Source: Candidatus Magnetobacterium casense
GTDB taxonomy: Bacteria; Nitrospirota; Thermodesulfovibrionia; Thermodesulfovibrionales; Magnetobacteriaceae
Direction: 5' to 3'
NCBI RefSeq assembly: GCF_000714715.1
Contig: NZ_JMFO01000009.1
Location: 12,051 to 76,050, forward strand
DNA length: 64,000 nucleotides
A program made the position numbers and the translations under genes. Below the pieces are notes generated by a model. That model did not search any database and had not been told where the DNA came from. It saw only the letters and a program-made list of their open reading frames with translations. How positions within the stretch are numbered: position 1 is the first letter of the stretch; every line of letters begins with the position of its first letter. Shown in pieces: positions 17,549-25,696 of this stretch.

Positions 17549-18415
17549 ATGGCCAGAAGTCGTGATAAAGCAGTAATAACAGCCCTGCTGGTTGTGTTTT
17601 GTGTAATCCCCCTTGGTTGTTACAAACAACCAGCCGAACCGCTAAAAAAAGATGCACAACGCTTGAGACTCGCTACCAGCTCAACCACCGTTGAGTCCGG
17701 CCTGCTGGATAGACTTATCCCGGTCTTTGAGAGGAAGTACGGCATCAGCGTTGATATTATCATGGTAGGAAGCGGCGCATCCCTGGATTTGGCAAGAAAT
17801 GGCAAGGCCGACGTTGTCCTGGTTCATTCCAGAGAGGCCGAGGATAAATTCGTATCGGATGGCTATGGCATCAACAGGATGGATGTCATGTATAACGACT
17901 TTGTAATCCTTGGCCCACCCGACGATCCCCTGCATTTAAAAGGGGAAACTGACGCCCTGACCGCCATGAAGGCGATTTACGATAAAGAGGCAACCTTCGT
18001 CTCACGGGGTGACAAATCCGGTACGTATGCCAGGGAGAAAATTCTATGGACAATGCTCAAGCTCAAACCATCGGGTAAATGGTATATCCAGGCAAGAAAA
18101 GACATACTAACAGCACTCAGAACAGCCTCGGAACGAAAGGCCTACATCCTCTCTGACAGGAGCACATACCTGTTTAACAGGGAAGAGTTAAACCTCGTTG
18201 TTGTCGTGGAGGCAGACAAGAAATTATTTAACCCTTACGGGGTCATTGCCGTTAATCCAACCAAAGTTTCCGGAGTAAATTATGAAGGGGCCATGAAGTT
18301 TATCAACTTTATCACATCCACAGACGGACAGGAGATAATCTGCTTTTACGGCAAGATGAGATTCGGTAAGCCATTATTTGTGCCATTGGCTGTTAAAAAT
18401 AGCATCTGTCAATGA
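17549..18415 (+). CDS. TupA-like tungstate/molybdate-type periplasmic binding protein
   Basis: The product has 288 residues. The leader ends VIPLGC (Cys about 24), a probable but imperfect lipobox. The body reads LRLATSSTTVESGLLDRLIPVF, VGSGASLDLARNGKADVVLVHS, and FVSRGDKSGTYAREKILW. These are hallmarks of TupA-type oxyanion binding proteins, which normally feed a TupBC importer. No permease or ATPase gene is adjacent. Instead the stop codon overlaps a membrane-bound histidine kinase gene by four bases (ATGA). That arrangement suggests the protein presents its ligand to the kinase instead of an importer. Confidence 0.8.
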   Translation: MARSRDKAVITALLVVFCVIPLGCYKQPAEPLKKDAQRLRLATSSTTVESGLLDRLIPVFERKYGISVDIIMVGSGASLDLARNGKADVVLVHSREAEDKFVSDGYGINRMDVMYNDFVILGPPDDPLHLKGETDALTAMKAIYDKEATFVSRGDKSGTYAREKILWTMLKLKPSGKWYIQARKDILTALRTASERKAYILSDRSTYLFNREELNLVVVVEADKKLFNPYGVIAVNPTKVSGVNYEGAMKFINFITSTDGQEIICFYGKMRFGKPLFVPLAVKNSICQ

Positions 18416-20448
18416 AAAAACTGCAAAACTCAATACTGGCTGGTTTTCTTCCTCTGGTCATACTGCCGGCGGTAATTATCGTGATAGCCTGCATAGCCGT
18501 ACTGGGCAGACAGATCGATAAGAGTTCCAGATTGATGCTCACCAGAAGCGTAAATGGGGCTGAGATGGAGCTTCACTCCATAGGACATGACCTGATCGGT
18601 ATCGCAGACTCAATAGCCGATGATGAAAGCATCATGAATACGACTAAACTTCGCGACAAAGAAGCCCTGTCAGACATATTACCAAGGATAAAAACCCTCT
18701 CAGGGGCAAGTGCCATCAAGGTTCTAACCCCGGACGGGATGGTCCTGGCACATGGATATTACACTGCCTCAACGCAATCATACGTTCACTATAGAGATAT
18801 CATAAAGCGGGTGATAAACGGTGCAGATGTTACCAGCATGTTGAGTGTTGATACGGCAATCGTGATTGCATCATTTGTGCGAATCAGGGTAAACGATAAA
18901 ACTGTTGGGGTACTGGAGGTTGCCAGGTCTGTGGATTATGGCTTACTGACTCAAATAAAGGCAAAGTACGGGTTAGACGCAATCGTTTACAGCGGCGACT
19001 TCCCGCAGGCAACTACGTTTAACGATTCCGCCATAATCCTCGACGCTGACCTCAAGGTCTTGGCAGATGAGGTTAAAGTCATCCGAAGGCAGACCATTAA
19101 AGAGATAACTCTTGGAGGAGCGAGATATTATGTCGTGGCCAACCCCATTGAGTTTGGCAATGAGTTATCAGGGGTGTTGATATTTGCATCATCAATGGAA
19201 AATGCCTTTCGTCAGAGGACAATATTAGAGATAGCCTTGCTGGGGGCTATTGCCGTCTTAGTGCTGATTACCGTCTTTATCTCTCATCGCATATCGCTGA
19301 AGATCGTGCAACCGATAAAGACCCTGTGCAAGGCTACGCAGGAGATATCCGACGGCTCTCTGTCCGTTGTGGTAGATGTAAAAACTCAGGATGAGGTCGG
19401 CGTCCTGGCCAACGCTTTTAACAAGATGGTTGAAGAGCTAAGGATATATCACAACCACCTCAACGATCTCGTATCAGAGAAAACCATGGAATTAGTAAAG
19501 ATCAACGAGGAACTGACAAACGAGGTCTCCGTGCGTAAGGAGACGGAGGCCGCACTGCAGGAATTAAACTCACACCTCGAAAAAAGGGTGCGAGAGAAGA
19601 TTAACGAGTTAAGACAACAGGAACAGATGCTCATCCAACAATCCAAGATGGCTGTCATGGGTGAGATGATAGGCGTCATAGCGCATCAGTGGAAGCAGCC
19701 CCTTAACGCCATCGCCATGATAATACAAGACTTGCAGGATGCCCACGAGTTTGGCGAATTCACCAGGAGTTATCTCGCCGATGCGGTGGAAAAAACAATG
19801 GCGCAAATCATGTACATGTCCGATACTATAGACGACTTCAGGAATTTCTTAACGCCGAGCAAACAAAAAAAGCCCTTTAAGATCAACTCCGCCATAAAGG
19901 AGGTAATCCATCTGCTGCACGATCAGTTGTCAAGGGCCGGCATAAGGGTTACCGTTGAGTGCATATACGATACCGTCCGGAGGAAGTGCAACGATGTTGA
20001 ACCTGAGGTGTGTACCTGCAAGTCGGAGCTTATAACAGAGGGCTACCCCAACGAATTCAAGCAGGTCATCCTCAACATCCTCTGCAACGCCAGAGACGCC
20101 ATCGTCAACAAAAGACGGCTCAACATCTCCGCCAACTCAAACGAAACCGGAGCTATACTCATCGTATTGTCTAAAACAGATCACTCTGTAACACTGGAGA
20201 TACATGACGATGGCGGCGGCATACCACCGGAGGTAGCAGAGAATATATTCGCTCAGTACTTTACGACAAAAGGAAACGAAGGCACGGGAATAGGGCTGCA
20301 TATGGCAAGGCTCATCATAGAGCAAAACATGGGAGGCAGAATTTTTGCCTCAAATGACACAAAGGGCGCAGTCTTTACGATAGTGCTACCATCCGTAGAC
20401 GCAGGCGAAGAGACTCAAGTAACATCAACGCAAACGGCTATTAATTGA
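18412..20448 (+). CDS. Membrane sensor histidine kinase (Cache-like/HAMP) coupled to a binding protein
   Basis: The product has 678 residues. TM1 lies at about 10-32 and a periplasmic sensor (Cache-like, YYVVANPI near its end) runs to about 265. TM2 is at about 268-291, followed by HAMP (QPIKTLCKATQEISDGSLSV) and a long coiled coil. The transmitter has AHQWKQPLNAIA (His about 425), N-box NILCNARDAI, DDGGGIP and GTGIGLHMAR. Between the dimerisation helices and the N-box is a short insert with four cysteines (about 517, 526, 534, 536) missing from the otherwise similar kinase at 6004-8205. It is translationally coupled to the TupA-like gene. No regulator gene is adjacent. Confidence 0.88.
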   Translation: MKKLQNSILAGFLPLVILPAVIIVIACIAVLGRQIDKSSRLMLTRSVNGAEMELHSIGHDLIGIADSIADDESIMNTTKLRDKEALSDILPRIKTLSGASAIKVLTPDGMVLAHGYYTASTQSYVHYRDIIKRVINGADVTSMLSVDTAIVIASFVRIRVNDKTVGVLEVARSVDYGLLTQIKAKYGLDAIVYSGDFPQATTFNDSAIILDADLKVLADEVKVIRRQTIKEITLGGARYYVVANPIEFGNELSGVLIFASSMENAFRQRTILEIALLGAIAVLVLITVFISHRISLKIVQPIKTLCKATQEISDGSLSVVVDVKTQDEVGVLANAFNKMVEELRIYHNHLNDLVSEKTMELVKINEELTNEVSVRKETEAALQELNSHLEKRVREKINELRQQEQMLIQQSKMAVMGEMIGVIAHQWKQPLNAIAMIIQDLQDAHEFGEFTRSYLADAVEKTMAQIMYMSDTIDDFRNFLTPSKQKKPFKINSAIKEVIHLLHDQLSRAGIRVTVECIYDTVRRKCNDVEPEVCTCKSELITEGYPNEFKQVILNILCNARDAIVNKRRLNISANSNETGAILIVLSKTDHSVTLEIHDDGGGIPPEVAENIFAQYFTTKGNEGTGIGLHMARLIIEQNMGGRIFASNDTKGAVFTIVLPSVDAGEETQVTSTQTAIN

Positions 20449-20458
20449 TTGTCACACC

Positions 20459-20674
20459 TTACCCCTCCTCAACCGTCACCTGCTCAAACTCCTTCAGGAC
20501 ACCGTTTAGTTCTTCCTCCGTCCTTCGCAGCCTGCCCTTGCAGTCCTTTATCAGTTCTATGGCGGTCTTGACGCGCTCGGTCAGGACGTCAACATCGATG
20601 GTCTCCTTTTCTATGTCGGTGATGATTGCCTCTATTTCCTTAATAGCCTGAGAATAGGTCTTTTCTTCCTTCAT
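20459..20674 (-). CDS. xseB: Exodeoxyribonuclease VII small subunit
   Basis: The 71-residue helical protein fits the XseB family (EEKTYSQAIKEIEAIITDIE ... LKEFEQV). It assembles in several copies on XseA to form the nuclease that degrades single-stranded DNA. Its start overlaps the end of xseA by 35 bases. The 3' end lies only ten bases from the convergent kinase gene, with no room for a separate terminator. Confidence 0.92.
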   Translation of the reverse strand: MKEEKTYSQAIKEIEAIITDIEKETIDVDVLTERVKTAIELIKDCKGRLRRTEEELNGVLKEFEQVTVEEG

Positions 20675-22022
20675 CCTTTACCTCTTTGGGTTTATCTTCG
20701 ATGACCCTCACACGGGTCTTGGGTCGCACGGTGCTGTAAATCACGCCCTGCATGAGCTGTGTGCTCAGGACATCGCCCGTTTTTACCGCATCGGCTGATT
20801 TCAACACCTTGCCGTTGACGGAGGTAATGCTGTAGCCACGCTTGAGGATGTTTTCCGGGTTGAGGTGGGTGATGCTGTCATTGAGGGCCTTCAGACGCTC
20901 CCCCTGACGCACAATGTAACGCCTGGCGCTAAACATGAGGGTCGTCGTCCTTGTAAACAGGTCGTTGCTGCGACGCCGGATGTCCTTTACGTCCCTGTTC
21001 AGCAGGAGCCTGAGCCTGTCGGTCATCGACGCAAGCACGCCCATGTGTCTGGATATCAACCGCCCCGAACCATATACCACCTTGACGTAATTGTTCAGCG
21101 CATACTTGTTTTTCAACACCACTGCCCCGGCTGCGCTCTTGAGCGCCTTTGCAAGAGACTCTATCCGTTCTTCAAAGGTCCTCAGACGTTCTATCAGAAA
21201 TACCGCAGCAGCCGTTGGGGTCTTGACCGTCATGTGCGCCACGACATCAACCACCGTCCTGTCCCTCTCATGGCCGATACCGGATATCACCGGCATGGAC
21301 ATCATCGCTATCTGACGGCCTATGGCATAGCTGTCAAAACAATCGAGGTCCGCCGCCCCTCCGCCACCCCTGACGATGACCACAACGTCAATGTCATCCC
21401 TGGCCGCCTCACAGGCAAGCAGCGCCTTTATGATCGAACCCTCCGCAGCATCGCCCTGCATGACGGCCGCAAACAGACTGACCCTGAAGCTGTAACCAAA
21501 GGAGTTGGCTCGCAGGTGTTTTGTGAAGTCCTCATAGCCGGCCGCCTTCAACGACGATATAACGGCTATGCGCTGAGGCACCAAGGGTATCACCAAAGCC
21601 TTGTTTCTGTCTGTGAGACCCTCACGGCTGAGGCGGTCAATGATCTCCTGTCGTTTTCTTGCCATATCGCCGAGGGTGTAGGAGGGGTCGATCTTGGCGA
21701 TGTTAAGGCTCAGACCGTAACGCTCGTGGTAGGTCAGATTGGCCTCGATGAGTATCTTCATCCCCTTGGAGAGCGTCCGTGCGGTGACTGTCTGGAACTC
21801 CCTGGCGATCGCCTTGTAGCGCGATGACCATATGGCCGCACGCAGTTGCGCCTTGATGGTAGAGTCGTCCTTTTCTACAAGCTCAAGGTAGCAGTGGCCT
21901 TTGGCATCGACGTTGAGAGCGGCTATCTCGGCCGTTATATAGTACGAATCAGGGAATGTCTGCGATACTATATCTTTTATGTAGAGATTAAACTCATACA
22001 GGCTTAATATTGCCTTTGGCAC
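20640..22022 (-). CDS. xseA: Exodeoxyribonuclease VII large subunit
   Basis: The 460-residue protein has an N-terminal OB-fold (about 1-100) and the catalytic core with VVIVRGGGGAADLDCFDSY and SGIGHERDRTVVDVVAH, diagnostic of XseA. A long coiled coil (about 270-370) and a C-terminal domain with NILKRGYSITSVNGKVLKSAD follow. The start is a GTG at 22022 with AGAGGACAAAG upstream. The start region lies inside the 3' remnant of a PP-loop gene, showing an ancestral 29-base overlap between the two genes. A 93-base copy of this 5' end occurs at 23929-24021. Confidence 0.95.
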   Translation of the reverse strand: MPKAILSLYEFNLYIKDIVSQTFPDSYYITAEIAALNVDAKGHCYLELVEKDDSTIKAQLRAAIWSSRYKAIAREFQTVTARTLSKGMKILIEANLTYHERYGLSLNIAKIDPSYTLGDMARKRQEIIDRLSREGLTDRNKALVIPLVPQRIAVISSLKAAGYEDFTKHLRANSFGYSFRVSLFAAVMQGDAAEGSIIKALLACEAARDDIDVVVIVRGGGGAADLDCFDSYAIGRQIAMMSMPVISGIGHERDRTVVDVVAHMTVKTPTAAAVFLIERLRTFEERIESLAKALKSAAGAVVLKNKYALNNYVKVVYGSGRLISRHMGVLASMTDRLRLLLNRDVKDIRRRSNDLFTRTTTLMFSARRYIVRQGERLKALNDSITHLNPENILKRGYSITSVNGKVLKSADAVKTGDVLSTQLMQGVIYSTVRPKTRVRVIEDKPKEVKDEGRKDLFSGY

Positions 22023-22119
22023 CTTTGTCCTCTATTGTCAAAGCCTTGAGTCTTTCTTCCGATGCTTGCCGCCATGGTCATTCAAGTCCGGCAGAGTATA
22101 ATACGATAGCCTTCACCAT
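21994..22119 (-). pseudogene. Internally deleted remnant of the ThiI/MnmA-like PP-loop gene
   Basis: On the minus strand the ATG at 22119 gives MVKAIVLYSAGLE and then a stop. Immediately afterwards a segment reads ASEERLKALTIEDKGAKGN, then IKPV and the stop at 21994. The intact gene at 23993-25042 starts MVKAIVLYSGGLD and ends ASEEKINALRIEDKGAKGN-IKPV. The remnant therefore keeps about ten 5' codons and about 24 3' codons and has lost over 300 codons between them. The upstream DNA (22120-22167) also matches that before the intact gene. The copies differ by scattered substitutions, so this is an old or imported duplicate and not an assembly echo. Confidence 0.88.
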
Positions 22120-22189
22120 TTCGTTTGCCTGTTTTTATATTAACATCTTTTGGCCATAAGTTGGAAGTGATGGCAGTGTATACTGATTT

Positions 22190-23323
22190 TTATTCAGGGC
22201 TGCTTCCTATTGCTATATTGTGAGGGTTTTTTAAGATAAAAGAACGCCCTTCCCGCGTTAGTGATCCCATACAGTAGATTGTATCCTGATTGCCATGAGC
22301 TTGAAGGGCCTTCTGATAGTCCGTGTCTATCATTTCCATCTGTATTTTTTTAGGTTGCTCATCCACAAATGCAAGGATAGTTACTTTGCCCATCGTAGCT
22401 CCATCTGCTGCTCTTTCGAGTTTTACAACGGGGCCACAAAGCTCAAAGTCATCTCGTGCATTTGTGTCTCGAAACAGCCTGGCGGCTTCCTTGAAAATAG
22501 GTATACTATCCGGAAGAAATACGATTTTGCTTTGGATGTTTGGGTCATTCAATGGGCGGCTCCTTGACCAGGAAAAACTGATCTCTAATCCCTTATCGGA
22601 TTCCCCTCCTGATGCAAGGCCATAGATAGCATCGCATAGATTTGCACTGACTCCTTCATTAACCACAGCTTGAAAATCCTGAAAACTACTTTTTGCAACA
22701 GCGCTGCTTGCCGCATGATTTGCCGCTGAAATAGCCTTGGCTAATGTTATTACTACCTGCCTTTCAAAAGGTTCTTCCATTTCAGGAGTTTGCACCTTTA
22801 AATCCGGCACAACACGCGAAATGACAGTTATCACATAACTTCCATGTTCAGTTTGTCCCAATCGAACTTTTTTTAAATATTCCATAACCCGTGTTGGTTT
22901 TCTGGTTTGATAGATTGCTCGTTTCTCTATTGCGGCACAAGCACTTGCCATAATTAAGTCACGTGAACTTTGAACTATTTTAGACCCCTCTTCTATAGAA
23001 ATAGTGCCATCCGTTGATTCAGCATCAGAAACACGCAGACGTATTATATCAGCAGAAGCAGTATTTAAATCATTAACTATCTCGAATTGAGAGCGTTCCT
23101 CAACTACCTCTAAGGTCTTGAGCATATCTAACATACGTAAAACAAAATCACTATATTGGTTGGTTAATGGCAAGATTATTTCAAAATCACCCTCCTTAAT
23201 CAATACTGTCCACTTATCTGGAACTGTCTTCACCTCATGCCATCCAGTTGCACGTAGATACATAAGAATATCAAGTGGTTTAAGGTTTGAGAGTACTTGT
23301 TTATCGTGAATAGAAGCCTTCAT
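22190..23323 (-). CDS. Uncharacterised protein, partner of a DUF4365 protein
   Basis: The 377-residue soluble protein has no motif I recognise with certainty. The N terminus reads IHDKQVLSNLKPLDILMYLR and then FEIILPLTNQYSDFVLRML. Related-looking proteins, as I recall, have ALSPxxLxAYLRxxGW followed by EIILPxxxxxxDY, but I cannot name the family. There are no membrane segments or signal peptide. Its ATG overlaps the stop of the DUF4365 gene upstream (ATGA), so the two form a coupled pair. The coding DNA is more AT-rich than the neighbouring xseA and PP-loop genes. This fits acquisition as a module. Confidence 0.7.
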   Translation of the reverse strand: MKASIHDKQVLSNLKPLDILMYLRATGWHEVKTVPDKWTVLIKEGDFEIILPLTNQYSDFVLRMLDMLKTLEVVEERSQFEIVNDLNTASADIIRLRVSDAESTDGTISIEEGSKIVQSSRDLIMASACAAIEKRAIYQTRKPTRVMEYLKKVRLGQTEHGSYVITVISRVVPDLKVQTPEMEEPFERQVVITLAKAISAANHAASSAVAKSSFQDFQAVVNEGVSANLCDAIYGLASGGESDKGLEISFSWSRSRPLNDPNIQSKIVFLPDSIPIFKEAARLFRDTNARDDFELCGPVVKLERAADGATMGKVTILAFVDEQPKKIQMEMIDTDYQKALQAHGNQDTIYCMGSLTREGRSFILKNPHNIAIGSSPE

Positions 23324-23817
23324 GGTAATCCCCCATTACTTATACGTTCCATTATTTGGCATATGTCATTAACCTTAAATTGTTGTGTTCTGGGTAGGGT
23401 AACAGTTATCGTTTCTTCATTGTCTGTTTCAGGAAATCCACGCAATGACATCCAGTATCCACAATGCCGCATTGATAGTTCATCTTCTGAATGTAGTAAC
23501 CACTCATTTATATCCTCCGGTACAACAACAACAACCAGCAGACGAGGTATTAGGTAGTCTTCACCCCTCAGCTCATTGTAGTTCTTAATTTTAAGAGGAT
23601 ACCTTACACCATCACTAAATATTATGTCTTTTGCAGTACATTTTAACTGTAATTCTATTTTTGGTGATTTAGCGGTTCCTACTCCTCCAATTCCACTGAT
23701 GCCCATATCTATACTGTCAACATCTGTGTCATATTTATAGCAAATAAAACCGGCTGCTGCTACTACAGCTCTAACATAAGCAATACTAAACTGCTCTTTC
23801 TGTTGGTTCATATCCAT
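23320..23817 (-). CDS. DUF4365-domain protein (PD-(D/E)XK-like)
   Basis: The product has 165 residues. The start, QQKEQFSIAYVRAVVAAAGF, and the core, DSIDMGISG ... IELQLKCTAKD, match the DUF4365 pattern. In that pattern an acidic residue followed by (E/Q)xK resembles a PD-(D/E)XK nuclease core. The region ends with LRGEDYLIPRLLVVVVVPED. As I recall, the domain appears in accessory and defence-linked loci, but no biochemical role is firmly known to me. It is the first gene of a two-gene unit and is expressed leftward. The unit sits between a remnant and an intact copy of the PP-loop gene. Confidence 0.8.
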   Translation of the reverse strand: MDMNQQKEQFSIAYVRAVVAAAGFICYKYDTDVDSIDMGISGIGGVGTAKSPKIELQLKCTAKDIIFSDGVRYPLKIKNYNELRGEDYLIPRLLVVVVVPEDINEWLLHSEDELSMRHCGYWMSLRGFPETDNEETITVTLPRTQQFKVNDICQIMERISNGGLP

Positions 23818-23928
23818 CGTAATTAAGTAGCACCCACATTTCTATTGTAACGCTCTCAAAGAATCCCTGTCAATCCCCTGTGGACAAACAACATCCTCAT
23901 TTCCCTATGGTATGTTCTATGCTCGTCT

Positions 23929-24021
23929 TCATTCTATGTAATAAGCATCAGAGAACGTCTGCGATATAATGTCTCGTATGCAGAGGTTAAACTCATACAG
24001 GCTTAATATTGCCTTTGGCAC
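23929..24021 (-). pseudogene. Duplicated 5' fragment of xseA
   Basis: From the GTG at 24021 the minus strand reads VPKAILSLYEFNLCIRDIIS and continues QTFSDAYYIE before a stop at 23929. The true xseA start reads VPKAILSLYEFNLYIKDIVS and continues QTFPDSYYI. The fragment starts within the end of the PP-loop gene exactly as xseA once did. It marks the downstream edge of the duplicated or imported segment. It is not expected to make a functional product. Confidence 0.88.
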
Positions 24022-25042
24022 CTTTGTCCTCTATTCTCAGGGCATTGATCTTTTCCTCTGATGCCGGGGGTACTATCTTTATTGCCATCAGTTCGTCGAT
24101 GCCACGAAAGACGGAGACATCGACCATGTCCCTGTGTTTTTTGTCACTGTAGCGGGCCGTCATGGATGCCGCCAGTCTCAGGAGTGCATCATCGACCTTG
24201 TCCTCTGTGGTTGTTAGCAGTGTGAGCGGGCTTCCGGTTGACATGACCTGCATTGTGATATCGCCTGATGTCACCTGTGTTTCAAGAAAGTTGTTGTCGG
24301 CCTCATTTCTGCCGATAATGGCCTTACACGTCTCAGAGAGCCTGAAGTGTCTGCCGGCCCGCAGCACGTTTATGTCACGCATGGATGGGTTGGGGTCGTG
24401 TGCCAGCAACTCCCTCAGTCTGTAGGAGTATATTGCATCGGTGAGCAGGCATCCACCGGCCGGGACTGGGTAGTCAGTCAATCCGAGGCTTGCCGCCAGG
24501 CCCATCTGAGGCTTTCTGTTGCGACCGTTGAACCCGTACAAGTGTCGCCTATCGACAAACCCGGCCAGTTCAGGGATGGTAGGTTTGAGGTGTTTTGCAC
24601 ACAGCGGTCGCAGCACCAGGCCATCGACCCCGGCCTGCCTGTCTATCACCGGGAAGGTGTCGCGTCGCTGACTCATCGGGCGTTGTCCGATGACCTCGCC
24701 AGTGACGAGGAAATCCGCCCCGACAAGGCCCATCAGGCGCTTGGCCTCCTTGAGCATCAGGATGCGGCAGTCGATGCAGGGGTTCATGTTTTTTCCGTGG
24801 CCGTACTGGGGGTTTTTGACGAGGTCAACGAAGGGTTGTCCCAGGTGGCAGAACCTGACCTTGAAGCCAAACTGCCCTGCGTGCGGGATGTCGTCGTTGA
24901 GGTAGGCCGTGTTCTCTCCTGTGTCGCAGCCAAAGTGCGTCAGAAAGCGCACCGCTATCACCTCCACACCAAGCTCCACCATCACAATGGCAGCAAGGGT
25001 GCTGTCCAGTCCACCGGAGTATAATACGATAGCCTTAACCAT
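23993..25042 (-). CDS. PP-loop ATP-pyrophosphatase, ThiI/MnmA-like
   Basis: The product has 349 residues. SGGLDSTLAAIV (about 9-20) is the PP-loop that binds ATP. It is followed by a cysteine in HFGCDTG, a CIDCRILMLKEAKRL block, TGEVIGQRPMSQR, and LRPLCAKHL. The middle carries PVPAGGCLLTD. These fit a family annotated as tRNA 2-thiouridine or 4-thiouridine synthase-like; the exact nucleoside or substrate is uncertain. The stop overlaps a fragment of xseA, so in the ancestral arrangement this gene and xseA were one operon. A deleted second copy lies at 21994-22119. The DNA before the start (25043-25090) matches that before the remnant. Confidence 0.78.
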   Translation of the reverse strand: MVKAIVLYSGGLDSTLAAIVMVELGVEVIAVRFLTHFGCDTGENTAYLNDDIPHAGQFGFKVRFCHLGQPFVDLVKNPQYGHGKNMNPCIDCRILMLKEAKRLMGLVGADFLVTGEVIGQRPMSQRRDTFPVIDRQAGVDGLVLRPLCAKHLKPTIPELAGFVDRRHLYGFNGRNRKPQMGLAASLGLTDYPVPAGGCLLTDAIYSYRLRELLAHDPNPSMRDINVLRAGRHFRLSETCKAIIGRNEADNNFLETQVTSGDITMQVMSTGSPLTLLTTTEDKVDDALLRLAASMTARYSDKKHRDMVDVSVFRGIDELMAIKIVPPASEEKINALRIEDKGAKGNIKPV

Positions 25043-25239
25043 TTCGTTTGCCTGCCTTTATATTAACATCTTTTGCCCGCAAGTTGAAAGTACATAGTCA
25101 CACACTTGGGTTTTTTCCAAACAGGCACACACGGAGAGAGGCACATAGTATTCATGCTGGTTTACAGTCAAAAAACAGCCTAAAAATTCAAACCTCGTAG
25201 ATACACGCTATTCAAAATAAATCTTGACGTAACGTAGGT

Positions 25240-25407
25240 ATGTATTTGAGAACAACAACTCGTAAAAATACGGATGGTTCAGTAACCACATACTACCAGC
25301 TTGCACATAACACACGAAACCCTAAAACCAAAGTCCCAGAGGTCAAAGCGAGGCTGGGCTATACACCAGAAGAGACTTGGCGACTAAGGACTACTTGTTT
25401 AAGGTAG
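25240..25407 (+). pseudogene. N-terminal fragment of an IS1634-type transposase
   Basis: The frame from ATG 25240 reads MYLRTTTRKNTDGSVTTYYQ followed by LAHNTRNPKTK and ends after 55 residues. This resembles the conserved start of IS1634-family transposases (R-x-x-NxDGS-V-x-Y-x-QLAHN). The catalytic part is absent. The fragment runs straight into the start of a coiled-coil gene in another frame, so the rest of the element has been deleted. No terminal inverted repeats could be identified by eye in 25080-25240. Confidence 0.65.
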
Positions 25408-25625
25408 AGACCAGACTCAAGGAAAATATAGCCAAAGTCAAGGAAGACGTCAACAAGACAGAACTCAGACTCAGGGACGAAATCGCTAAGGTCAAGGAAG
25501 ACAGCGCCAAGATCAGGGAAGACGTTGCCAGGATTGGCGGTGAAATGGTCTTGCTCAAGTTGATGTTGGGCGGTATGCTGGCCGGCATGATATCCCTTAT
25601 CGTTAAGACGTTTTTCATGCAATAG
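25377..25625 (+). CDS. Small coiled-coil protein with C-terminal membrane segment
   Basis: The 82-residue product has charged heptad repeats (KENIAKVKEDVNKTELRLRD and on) followed by a membrane anchor, LMLGGMLAGMISLIVKTFF. It resembles small DUF1640/CCDC90-like proteins in layout only. The first codon is TTG at 25377 with no evident ribosome site. The bases just upstream belong to the transposase fragment, so the original start may have been lost and the gene may now be silent. The function is unknown. Confidence 0.5.
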   Translation: MATKDYLFKVETRLKENIAKVKEDVNKTELRLRDEIAKVKEDSAKIREDVARIGGEMVLLKLMLGGMLAGMISLIVKTFFMQ

Positions 25626-25696
25626 CCGATTTCTTTTTCCCGCTGCATAATCGACCGATGTCCCACCCACAAACTCAAGGCTCTCGCAGGAAGGGG

